A stretch of DNA of 64,000 bases from Paenibacillus durus ATCC 35681. GTDB taxonomy: Bacteria > Bacillota > Bacilli > Paenibacillales > Paenibacillaceae. Under the pieces are notes generated by a model. It was not told the DNA's origin, did no database searches, and saw only the letters and a list, made by a program, of their open reading frames with translations. The stretch's first letter is position 1, and each line of letters opens with the position of its first letter. Positions 44,833 through 53,800 of the stretch are shown one piece after another. The translations under genes and the position numbers were made by a program. The stretch is taken from positions 930,001-994,000 of the forward strand of contig NZ_CP011114.1 of the NCBI RefSeq assembly GCF_000993825.1. Direction: 5' to 3'.

Positions 44833-45716
44833 GGCTGGCTCCCCTCCCGGTCGTAATAATCCATAAAAATATCCTCCAGGTTCTGGGTAAATACATCCAT
44901 ACTGCGGATACGGTATTTCGCCGCCTCTTCGATGAATGTATTATAGTTGCCTTGTATGGCGACCCGGACGCGGAAATCATCGTAATTCTCGATGGACAGA
45001 CCGGAGGTGCGGAACCGGAGCGCGTCCTCCTTGTTCTCGAAGACGACGTCGAACAGCTTCCGCTGCATCGATTGCAGCTCATGAATGTTCTTGACGGCGA
45101 TGAGGCTGCCGTCCTTGATAATAGCAGCCCGGTCGCAGGTGCGCTCGATTTCGGAGAAGCTGTGCGACGACATTAAGAAGGTCGTACCCTGCGCTTTTTC
45201 TTCCAGCACCAATTCAATGAACACCTTTTGCATCAGCGGGTCCAGGCCGGAAGTGGGCTCATCGAGAATAATCACCTCCGGGCTGTGCATGAACGCGGCG
45301 ACCAGGCCGACCTTCTGCTTCATGCCTTTGGACATCTTGCGGATTGGGGTATTCGCGTCAAACTGAAGGCGCCGGATCAGTTCGCTGCGCTTGCTTTTAT
45401 CCTTCAAGCCCTGCATGTCTGCCATAAAATCGAGAAAGGCAATTCCCGTCATCCCGTCGACGAAGGCGATTTCTCCCGGCAGGTAGCCTACATGCTTCTG
45501 CACCGTGCCCTGCGCATTCCATACATCGAGTCCGCATATGGCCGCATGTCCCCGGTCGGGCTTCATAAAGCCCATAAGATGCCGGATGGTCGTCGACTTG
45601 CCGGCTCCGTTCGGTCCGAGAAAGCCGAATACCTCGCCCTTGTTTACCGAAAAGGTAATATCCCGAATTCCCTTCCCGTTTGAAAATGTCTTGGTCAATC
45701 CTTGGACAGTAAGCAT
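44829..45716 (-). CDS. ABC transporter ATP-binding protein
   Basis: 295 residues from ATG at 45716, 5 bases after GGAGGTGG; a longer frame to 45767 has no site. Walker A GPNGAGKST, the Q-loop (GFMKPDRGH then GYLPGEIAF), signature KMSKGMKQKVGLVAAF, Walker B VIILDEPTSGLD and H-loop MSSHSFSE are complete. A C-terminal ~80-residue regulatory part follows. Works with the next gene as an exporter. Confidence 0.95.
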   Translation of the reverse strand: MLTVQGLTKTFSNGKGIRDITFSVNKGEVFGFLGPNGAGKSTTIRHLMGFMKPDRGHAAICGLDVWNAQGTVQKHVGYLPGEIAFVDGMTGIAFLDFMADMQGLKDKSKRSELIRRLQFDANTPIRKMSKGMKQKVGLVAAFMHSPEVIILDEPTSGLDPLMQKVFIELVLEEKAQGTTFLMSSHSFSEIERTCDRAAIIKDGSLIAVKNIHELQSMQRKLFDVVFENKEDALRFRTSGLSIENYDDFRVRVAIQGNYNTFIEEAAKYRIRSMDVFTQNLEDIFMDYYDREGSQP

Positions 45717-45739
45717 ACTGCCACCTCCGGTGTAAAATA

Positions 45740-45767
45740 ATGAAATATTTTTGGTCAAATATTTCAT
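45740..45767. promoter_or_regulatory. palindromic operator 1 for the divergent TetR/ABC promoters
   Basis: 28-base imperfect palindrome with outer arms ATGAAAT and ATTTCAT. It lies just upstream of the ABC ATPase start. A second site with the same arms and same length is at 45809-45836. Confidence 0.65.
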
Positions 45768-45808
45768 GTGTTATAATAATCCCGATCAGGCTCAGCGTCA
45801 ATATAATT

Positions 45809-45836
45809 ATGAAATTATTTTAGTTGTATATTTCAT
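45809..45836. promoter_or_regulatory. palindromic operator 2
   Basis: Also 28 bases, ATGAAAT to ATTTCAT, 69 bases from the first site. It is near the start of the TetR gene and suggests autoregulation. Confidence 0.6.
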
Positions 45837-45872
45837 GAATTACACTTTAATGCTAGATAGGATGAGTTTCAG

Positions 45873-46478
45873 ATGAAAAAAATGAACGGTTTTGAGAAGA
45901 GAGCAGCGAAAATCAGGCAAAAAATTATGAGGGTGACTCTAGAATTGCTGAAGACATGGGAGCCCAAGCGGATACGGATTGCCGATATCGCCAAGGCGGC
46001 GGGCGTCTCGCAGGTAACGATCTATAACTATTTTGGCAGCAAAGAAGCGCTCATTGAAGCATCCTTAAAGGACTTTATAGACCGGGCGATTGAGGACTTT
46101 GAAGCTGTTCTGAACGGAAAGCCTTCGATCAAAGAAATTGTGGAGTATACCATTATTCAGGAAAAAGAAACGTATGCCGCCATCCCCCCTTCTCTGATGA
46201 AGCAGATGATGTTTGAGGATCAGGAGATGTTCCGCTATATTCAGGAACGGTACGAGCAGGCGATCCTGCCACTGATGATCCGGATGCTGGAGGAGGGGAA
46301 GGCGAGGAATGAAATCTCATCCAAGGTTTCTGTAAACTCCGTGCTAATATTTATGAATTTTTATATGCGGAATGCCGGAGAGATGCTGGAAATCGCCCAG
46401 AAACAGGAGAATAGGGACGCTTTTTTGGAGGAAATGGTGCATATTTTCTTTTACGGCATCTGCGGGCGGGAGGAGTGA
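45873..46478 (+). CDS. TetR-family transcriptional repressor
   Basis: 201 residues. Residues ~12-60 are the TetR helix-turn-helix (KIMRVTLELLKTWEPKRIRIADIAKAAGVSQVTIYNYFGSKEALI). The rest is a helical ligand domain of normal length. It is divergent from the ABC exporter genes and separated from them by a spacer carrying two matching palindromes, so it very likely represses them and itself until an exported compound is bound. Confidence 0.93.
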   Translation: MKKMNGFEKRAAKIRQKIMRVTLELLKTWEPKRIRIADIAKAAGVSQVTIYNYFGSKEALIEASLKDFIDRAIEDFEAVLNGKPSIKEIVEYTIIQEKETYAAIPPSLMKQMMFEDQEMFRYIQERYEQAILPLMIRMLEEGKARNEISSKVSVNSVLIFMNFYMRNAGEMLEIAQKQENRDAFLEEMVHIFFYGICGREE

Positions 46479-46588
46479 AGCCGAAGACTGGGCCAATGTT
46501 TGTCCCGCTGCCGTGTCCCATTGTAAAATAAGAATAGGCTTTCACAAGCGGCTTCAGGCTAAATTCGGCAAAAAGGACGGGATGAAGG

Positions 46589-47965
46589 ATGGAATTTCGC
46601 GTAGAAAAAGATACATTTGGCGAGCTGCAGGTCCCCGCGGACAAATATTGGGGCGCACAGACCCAGCGCAGCCTGCAGAACTTCAAGATCGGCGGTGAGA
46701 AAATGCCGCTTGAGGTTATTTATGCCTTGGCGCTGATTAAGAAAGCGGCTGCAAAGGTGAATGCCAGGCTGGGCCTGCTGTCAGGCGATAAGGCGGAGGC
46801 TATTATCCGGGCGGCCGATGAAATTATGCAGGGCAGGCATGATGAGCATTTTCCGCTTGTTGTCTGGCAGACCGGGAGCGGAACGCAGACCAATATGAAC
46901 GTGAATGAAGTGATATCCCGCAGAGCGGGGGAACTGCTTCGGCTTTCGGGATCGGAAGAAGCCGTCCATCCGAATGACGATGTGAATAAAGGCCAGAGCT
47001 CCAATGATACCTTTCCTTCAGCAATGCATATCGCGGCATATCTGGCGGTTCGGCGGCAGGTGCTTCCAGCGCTGGAGCGGCTTAAGACCACACTGGAACA
47101 GAAAGCGGATCAGTACCGGTCCCTGATAAAAATCGGCCGCACGCATCTGCAGGACGCGACGCCGCTGACGCTTGGGCAGGAAATAAGCGCATGGGCCGCT
47201 ATGCTGGAAAAAGGAAAGCGCTTTATCGAAAACAGCGCCCAGTCTCTGCTGGAACTGGCTATCGGAGGGACGGCTGTCGGCACCGGCCTTAACGCCCACC
47301 CGGAATTTGGGGCCGGGGTCGCCCGGGAAATTGGCGCTGAGCTATCTTTCCCGTTTGTCTCGGCCGATAATAAATTCCACGCTCTGACGAGCCATGACCA
47401 GATTGTTCATGTGCATGGAGCGCTGAAGGCGCTGGCCGCCGATCTCATGAAGATCGCGAATGATGTCCGCCTCCTCGCCAGCGGCCCCCGCAGCGGCATC
47501 GGCGAGTTGCTCATCCCGGAGAACGAGCCGGGCAGCTCAGTCATGCCGGGCAAAGTGAATCCGACGCAGAGCGAGGCGATGACGATGGTCGTCTGCCAGG
47601 TGATGGGCAACGACGTGACGATTGGTGTTGCGGCCAGCCAGGGCCATTTTCAGCTTAATGTATTCAAGCCGGTCATCATCCACAGCTTCCTGCAGTCCTG
47701 CCGCCTGCTGGCGGACGCCATGTCGTCTTTTGAGGAGCATTGCGCCAGAGGCATCGTTGCCAACGAGCCGGCCATTCACCGCAATCTGCATAACTCTCTA
47801 ATGCTGGTGACCGCCCTGAATCCTCATATCGGCTATGAAAAGGCGGCTGAAATCGCCAAGCTGGCGCATAAGGAAGGCCTTACGCTGAAGGAAGCCGCGC
47901 TGAAGCTGAAGCTGCTGACGGAAGAGGAATTTGACCGGCTGGTTAGGCCGGAGAACATGGTATAA
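46589..47965 (+). CDS. fumC: class II fumarate hydratase
   Basis: 458 residues. The family signature [17 protein letters not shown] is intact and includes the catalytic Ser. [38 protein letters not shown] and [18 protein letters not shown] are the other conserved blocks, with the active-site His in the last. It interconverts fumarate and malate in the TCA cycle. GGGATGAAGG precedes the ATG. Confidence 0.97.
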   Translation: MEFRVEKDTFGELQVPADKYWGAQTQRSLQNFKIGGEKMPLEVIYALALIKKAAAKVNARLGLLSGDKAEAIIRAADEIMQGRHDEHFPLVVWQTGSGTQTNMNVNEVISRRAGELLRLSGSEEAVHPNDDVNKGQSSNDTFPSAMHIAAYLAVRRQVLPALERLKTTLEQKADQYRSLIKIGRTHLQDATPLTLGQEISAWAAMLEKGKRFIENSAQSLLELAIGGTAVGTGLNAHPEFGAGVAREIGAELSFPFVSADNKFHALTSHDQIVHVHGALKALAADLMKIANDVRLLASGPRSGIGELLIPENEPGSSVMPGKVNPTQSEAMTMVVCQVMGNDVTIGVAASQGHFQLNVFKPVIIHSFLQSCRLLADAMSSFEEHCARGIVANEPAIHRNLHNSLMLVTALNPHIGYEKAAEIAKLAHKEGLTLKEAALKLKLLTEEEFDRLVRPENMV

Positions 47966-48007
47966 CAACTTTTAAAATTTTCCTTACCGGGAACCGTGGA
48001 AAAATTG

Positions 48008-48045
48008 AAAAAACCGAGGAACTTAGTTGTTTCTCGGTTTTTTAT
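48008..48045. terminator. bidirectional terminator after fumC
   Basis: AAAAAACCGAG and CTCGGTTTTTT pair around GAACTTAGTTGTTT. A-run and T-run both present, serving fumC and the convergent small gene. Confidence 0.88.
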
Positions 48046-48047
48046 AT

Positions 48048-48311
48048 TCAATATGGAGACTCAGTTTTTATTATTCTAAATATTTCATTTAGATCAGACT
48101 CCTTGAAGAAATACCCACCGGTTTCAGGCGCATTTTTATAGTCGAAGGATTCAAAACCGATACCTTCAGGTAAAAAATGAAGCGATGAATAATCCCAAAC
48201 ATTGTCAATGGAATATTGAATTTTTTTTGAGGCGTCAAGAACTATAACAAATTTTGAATCAATAAGAACATACAACTTACCGTTGCTGAATCTAGTTTTA
48301 TGGTTTTCCAT
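48048..48311 (-). CDS. 87-residue protein, unknown function
   Basis: Small and AT-rich compared with neighbours, with TATGGGAGATAG before ATG. The sequence alternates short strands: NGKLYVLIDSKFVIVLDASKK, SSLHFLPEGIGFES and GGYFFKESDLNEIFRII. The composition and size resemble small immunity-type or phage-moron proteins, but no family is recognised and no toxin gene is adjacent. Confidence 0.55.
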   Translation of the reverse strand: MENHKTRFSNGKLYVLIDSKFVIVLDASKKIQYSIDNVWDYSSLHFLPEGIGFESFDYKNAPETGGYFFKESDLNEIFRIIKTESPY

Positions 48312-48514
48312 AATCTATCTCCCATCATGGGGATTTAAATATTACTTATGGTATCATAAAAATTCTACACTTTATTTATATGACCATGGAGTCGCTGAAA
48401 AGCGGCTCTTTTTGTGCAGGGCTGAACTTCGATCTTAGACGATTCAAATGGCAGGCAGGGAAGTGATAATCTTACTGGATTTGGGCCGGTATTTACCGAA
48501 AAAAACTGGCTTCA

Positions 48515-48655
48515 GCGGCATTGGAGCCCCAGCAGGCCAAAACCGGGCTTCTCGTCTGGTATCCGCCGGAAATCGAGAATGAAGACCCCTATTTCCTGTA
48601 TATCCGGCAAGGAGCGGAAAAGCAGCTGACGCAGCTCGGGGTTAAAGCTTCATGA
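48515..48655 (+). pseudogene. LacI-type regulator fragment
   Basis: An open stretch with no start reads LEPQQAKTGLLVWYPPEIE and DPYFLYIRQGAEKQLTQLG before TGA. This matches the beginning of the ligand domain of GalR/LacI-family (MsmR/EbgR-like) repressors, right after the DNA-binding part. Both ends are lost. A second unrelated open stretch (48675-48833, NEFGGWKEWSRRLTDETG) follows and is not recognised. The rest of 48312-48844 holds nothing I can name. Confidence 0.5.
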
Positions 48656-48844
48656 CCTAAAGGCTCAGCACCTGTTGCACCCAAATGAGTTTGGCGGCTG
48701 GAAAGAGTGGAGTAGGCGCTTAACCGACGAAACCGGAAACAACATTCATCCTGTCATCCGGGTCTTAACCTTGCGGCGCGGAGCCGGGAAGCGGCTTGCC
48801 GCCGCGTTTCAGGGAAGTGGTAGATCTAACTGAATGGTTTAAAT

Positions 48845-48892
48845 AGGGCGGTTTTTCGGTTGTGTTGTTTCCGAAAAACCGCCCTTTTTTAA
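48845..48892. terminator. terminator before manganese catalase 3' end
   Basis: AGGGCGGTTTTTCGG and CCGAAAAACCGCCCT pair around TTGTGTTGTTT; plus side followed by TTTTT. It lies against the catalase stop, so probably ends that gene's transcript on the minus strand as well. Confidence 0.8.
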
Positions 48893-49816
48893 TTAACTCC
48901 GTGCCGTTACCTTGGCTTCGCTGATGTTGCCGGCCATCTTCAGGCGGTTCGCAATCGACGTGAATTCCTCGGAAGAAATCCCCGGTGCGAACTCTTCCTC
49001 CACCGCCGGCGCTTCCGGAATCGGGAAGCCTTGAGGCGCTCCCGTAACTACCTCAAGCGGAGAATTATCCTCGGGATGGGTGCCTTTCCAAATTTGATTA
49101 ATTGTCCCGAAATCCTTCTCACTCCACGTATACAACTTCGTATGCGCTCCCCTGGCCTCGTACTTGGCCGCTTCTTTGAAATGTTTGTTATTCAGCGATG
49201 GAATCGGTATCAGTCTCGTGACGTCGACGCCGGTCGCAACCTCCAGCGCTTTGGCGTAAGCCACAACGTGAACGCCACCGCGTACGAGCAGAAACCCGAC
49301 CACCTCACGGGCGGATGGATGATCCGTCATTTCATATACCTTCATTTTATGTGTTCTGGCCCCGCACTCCAGGAAAAAGTTATGCAGCAGATCTTCCACC
49401 AGATTGCCGCTGTTAAATACATTTGCACCGGTCCATGGATTACCCATGGAATCGAAAGGCATCGCTCCCTGCGCTCCCGCGAGAAAGTGATAGGAAATAC
49501 GCGCATCCTTGGCTGCTCCTAGTGGAGTGGCATCAGGCTCTAGGGTGGAAGTGGTGCCGCGCAGGCAGCAGTTGATTGCGTGGGATACCAGCTCCACATG
49601 GCCGATCTCTTCGGCCGTAATGCTCATAATCAGGTCGTAGAAAGGCTTCAGCTTTGTTTTGCTGCGGAAATTAAAGGATTGGAACAGATAGTTGTTAAGC
49701 GTAGACATCTCGCCGAACTTTCCGCCCAGCAGCTCCTGTACAGCGGCCGCCGCATTGGCGTCGGGCTGATTGACTTGAGGAATTTCAATCATGATTTCAT
49801 CCATGCGTTTAAACAA
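48893..49816 (-). CDS. manganese catalase
   Basis: 307 residues of the non-haem di-manganese catalase family. Metal ligands are in a four-helix ferritin-like core: Glu in GGKFGEMSTLNNYLFQSFNFR, EEIGHVE in MSITAEEIGHVELVSHAI, and Glu plus His in FLECGARTHKM and LLVRGGVHVVAYAKAL. It breaks down hydrogen peroxide. Similar proteins are found in spore coats of bacilli (CotJC/YdbD). Alone on the minus strand. Confidence 0.92.
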   Translation of the reverse strand: MFKRMDEIMIEIPQVNQPDANAAAAVQELLGGKFGEMSTLNNYLFQSFNFRSKTKLKPFYDLIMSITAEEIGHVELVSHAINCCLRGTTSTLEPDATPLGAAKDARISYHFLAGAQGAMPFDSMGNPWTGANVFNSGNLVEDLLHNFFLECGARTHKMKVYEMTDHPSAREVVGFLLVRGGVHVVAYAKALEVATGVDVTRLIPIPSLNNKHFKEAAKYEARGAHTKLYTWSEKDFGTINQIWKGTHPEDNSPLEVVTGAPQGFPIPEAPAVEEEFAPGISSEEFTSIANRLKMAGNISEAKVTARS

Positions 49817-50042
49817 TGTGGATTTCCTCCTTAAGTGAAAAATGGAACATCGCCGTTATCATTTCCCAAAGCGGAAAGTTTCAACCGAATCCCAATGACC
49901 AATTTCCTATAAATTCCTTAAATGAAAATGGGCAACTGCGCCAAATGGATCATTTTTTTAGTAGATTTTCAAAAAAATATAATTTTATTTCGGCATTGGA
50001 CGATAAAATATAAAATTTTGGAATTAAAGGGAGTTTGATGAG

Positions 50043-50810
50043 ATGAAACCAAGGTCTTCGCGAGTCATGGGTGTTGTCATTGCCGTACTTGTTTTATCCG
50101 GTTTGACCTCGATATCCGCATCGGCTGTTCAATACGGCTATGACGGTCTTGACCGGCTGACTACGGCGGAGGACGACAGCGGACAAATGACGCAATATCA
50201 GTACGATGCGGCCGGAAATTTACTTAGCGTGTTGACAACGGCAAACCTTGCACAGATGAAATCGGCGAATTTATCCGGGGCCGCTTCTGAAGTATGGGAG
50301 GGGTGGACGCCTTATAGTACCGCGGATGTTAACGCCCAATATCATTTGATAGAAAATATGTCGATAACGGATGCCGTCTATGGAAGTGTCCCTGAACCAA
50401 CGGTAACCGCCGATGTGTATATAGAGACAGGTCAATCGGACTCTTACCTCGTTCAGCAAATTTCGGCAGATACGAGTAGAGCTGGGGGCGCAAATGTATA
50501 TAAGGATATAAGGATAACCGGCTCTCAGTCGTACTCCATCGCGGGCTGGATTGAAGGAGAACAGCTGCAGCATGCTGCCGCACAGGCAATCGTTAATTAC
50601 TATGACGCAAGCGGCCGATTGATTGGTCACGAGAATGCCGCAAATGTGCTCGAATCCTCAAATTGGTCTCATTTTGACAAAATATTGTCACCGCCAGGCA
50701 ATGCGGTAAAGGCGCGCGTACACCTGCAGCTGCTGCTGCTTGAAGCGGACGGCTCCGGGACGGCACGTTTTGCGGAAATCACATTTGAGCCTTACAAGGC
50801 CGCGGAATGA
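50043..50810 (+). CDS. small secreted YD-repeat protein preceding the RHS gene
   Basis: 255 residues with GGGAG upstream. Residues 1-~28 are a signal peptide (SSRVMGVVIAVLVLSGLTSISASA). Two YD repeats follow at once (VQYGYDGLDRLTTAEDDSG; QYQYDAAGNLLSVLT). Residues ~65-255 form a single beta-sandwich-like region (WEGWTPYSTADV, QSYSIAGWIEGEQL, AKARVHLQLLLLEADGSGTARF) resembling carbohydrate-binding modules of the CBM4/9 type. Only 14 bases separate it from the giant RHS gene, so they are co-transcribed. It may anchor or escort the large protein; that is inference. Confidence 0.75.
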   Translation: MKPRSSRVMGVVIAVLVLSGLTSISASAVQYGYDGLDRLTTAEDDSGQMTQYQYDAAGNLLSVLTTANLAQMKSANLSGAASEVWEGWTPYSTADVNAQYHLIENMSITDAVYGSVPEPTVTADVYIETGQSDSYLVQQISADTSRAGGANVYKDIRITGSQSYSIAGWIEGEQLQHAAAQAIVNYYDASGRLIGHENAANVLESSNWSHFDKILSPPGNAVKARVHLQLLLLEADGSGTARFAEITFEPYKAAE

Positions 50811-50824
50811 GGCGGAGATAAGAT

Positions 50825-53800
50825 ATGAATCGAAAAATTGCGCTGAGGTACGTTGTTGCGAGTCTGTTCCTGTTTTCATTTTTTTATATCATTAAGCTCC
50901 CGTTCGCCCATGCGGCAACCATGAGTTCCTACAGTCTGTCGCCGGGCGAATCGGCGCTGGTCACTTCATCTTATACAACAACGACCAACATTTATGTCAA
51001 AGGCCCGTCATTTGATTATGTAAAGTATTACGCTGATGGCGGCGTTGCCTATTATGGCCAAAGTACAACTTCAAATACATTCTCAATCATATCCGGACAA
51101 CAGGTGATCGTCACGAATACCTCTTCGGGCACTGTCACGCTGGAGTCCACGACCCGAGTCCTAAACATGAGCTGGAGCTCAACGCCCGCGCTGCTGAAAA
51201 AGTGGCTTGCTCCCGGCCAGAGCATGACGGCGGTTAATGTAAGCGAAGATGCCGAGAGCATTAAGGTCGGCGGAAAAAACGATTATGCGGATTACGATGA
51301 ATTCGGCTCGCTGCTGTCGTATGACACGGACGATATCGGCGGAAGCATGTTGATTTCCGCCGGAGAGCGGTCCGCAATCACGAATCGGAATACAGCCGGT
51401 TACGAAGTCATCGGCCCGTATGAGAGCTTTTCTTTTGCCGATCGCGAGACGCCTGCGGCTTTTCACTGGATACTCCAGCCGGGTGAAACGATGCAGGCCG
51501 TCAGCCATGCGACAAAAAGCTTTTATATCTCCTTCTATCCATATTTTTACGAATTTGCTCTCTACACTGCTGAGGGAGAGCTTGACTCTTACGGCAGTTC
51601 CAGCTATTCTTTACGGACGATTTCACCGTTGGAGCGAATAGTGGTCACCAATCCTGGGAATGAAAATCTGGAAATAACGGGGCCCTATGACGGCTTCACC
51701 GTTACGTCAAGATCGCTTCCGGCCATGTACTCCCGCACACTCCAAAACGGAGAGAGTCTACGTATCCAAAATACGAGCGATAAGGCGTATACCCTCGATT
51801 TCGATGGAACCTATGATTTTGCCGAATACTATGCATCCGGTCAAGTAGCCGGCTTCGGCAGAGCGGCCTTCACATCGACGAACTCCATCGCCGCAGGGGG
51901 ATCGATTACTGTAACCCCATCCGGTTCGGGAACGGTTCAGGTCGTCGGTCCTTACGATGTTTTACAGTTTACCGGCAGCTTCTATCCGGCACTGTACACC
52001 CGGACGGTCAGCCCGGGCGAAAGCCTGGAAGCCGACAATCTGACTTCGGGCACCGCCGGCATTGTGTTGGGCGGCACTTTCGACTATGCCTTGTACAATA
52101 ATCCGGGCGGCATCAAGAGCTACTATGCCAACCGTATCGTTAGTGAATCGTATATTCCCGCGGCGCAGGGGATCGCTTTTACGAATACGGGCTCTTCACC
52201 GGAAGAGATTTATGCTCCTTATGCCGCATTTTCCATCTCCACCCGATCGAATCCCGTTACTTTCAAGAAAACGCTCGCGCCGGGAGAAACGATAAAAGCG
52301 GACAATACGACGCTTTACAGCTTCACGATGACTGTAAGCGGCCAGCACCATTATGTCGTTTACGACAATGGCAGCGAAGTAAGTGAATACGGCCGTCCCG
52401 TGGAGGGAGACAGCTATACAATCGGAGATACGGAGGCGCTGGTTGTTACAAACAGCGGGCTTGTCAATTTGACCGTATCGGGGCCTTATGACGCTTTTCT
52501 GGTCAGCGGCCGCGCTAATCCCGCGCTAAGTAAGACGTATCTTCCTGACGGCGGCAGTTTGAAGGTAAGCAACCTTAGTCCCGGGGCATTCAGCCTTGAT
52601 CTTGAAGGGACTTATGATCAGGCGAGCTATATGGAAGACGGATATCCGCGCTCTTTTGATCGCAAAAGAGCGATTGGCAGCTTGATACTATACAACGGCG
52701 AACGGGTGACATTGACCGGAGCGGGCGGCACGGTACAGGTGATCGCTCCGTATGACGTAACGCAGGTGCAAGCAAGCCCGACACCCGCCCTTGCATTAAG
52801 GACACTGGCGCCGGGGCAAAGCGCCCGGTTCGTTAATATTTCATCAGCAGCGCGAAATATTGAAATGACCGGAACGCATGACATGATGGAATACAGCGCC
52901 GAAGGCACTCCGGGCGATTATTCGAAAGACCGTACGCTGTCTTACGCAAGCCTAAGCGCTGGAACGGCAGCGGCCGTCGAGAACAGCGATGCCCAAGTGA
53001 TCGACGTCTACGGAGCGTATGAGTGTGTTTCCGCAGCGGACCGAAGCGACCCGGTAACCTTTAAGCGGACGCTGTCAACCGGCCAAAGTCTGGATTTAAG
53101 CAATTCGTCGGCCAAGACGTATTATATATACAGCGACGGCCTCTACGATTTTGCGCAGTATGACGGCAATGGAGATGAGACGGATGCGGAACGCGAGTAT
53201 GCGATCCAATCCAAAAGCGTATCCGGCGGGAACCGGCTGGCGCTGACAGCCGCAGCCTCCATTAAGGTTGAAGGACCGTTCGATGTCTTTGCGGTAACCA
53301 CCCGGTCGAATCCGGCTTTATTCGAGTATGATCTCTCGCCGCGGCAAAGTATGGAAGCCGTATATACGGGCCCGGTTAAGGGCGATATTCATATGACGGG
53401 AGAGTATGATTACTCTCTCCGCACAGGAGAAGGACCTGTTGATACGTATGCGCGCAATCTGAGTGTAACGAGCATGGAGACGGTCGTAAACGGGCAGAGA
53501 ATCGCAGTCGAGAACAGTGATGAGACAAGTATTACGGTTTATGGCGCCTATGACGTGTTTCAGGCGTCCTCCCGGATCAATCCGGTGACTTTTCATCGCA
53601 CACTGGCGCCGGGAGAGAGTATCGAGGCCGTTAACAACGCGTCAAAGCTGTTCTATCTGTACACGAACGGCCTTCACGACTATGTTCAGTACGGCAGCGC
53701 CGGAGATGTGGAAGAGATGGACCGGGCGAATATCTACGGCACGAAATCGGCGGCGGCCGGAACGCGCACCCTGATTACTAATGCGGATGCTGTTCCGATA

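Noticed and set aside
48675..48833. Short open frame with NEFGGWKEWSRRL
   Set aside because: No start codon, no ribosome site and no family recognised; treated as debris.
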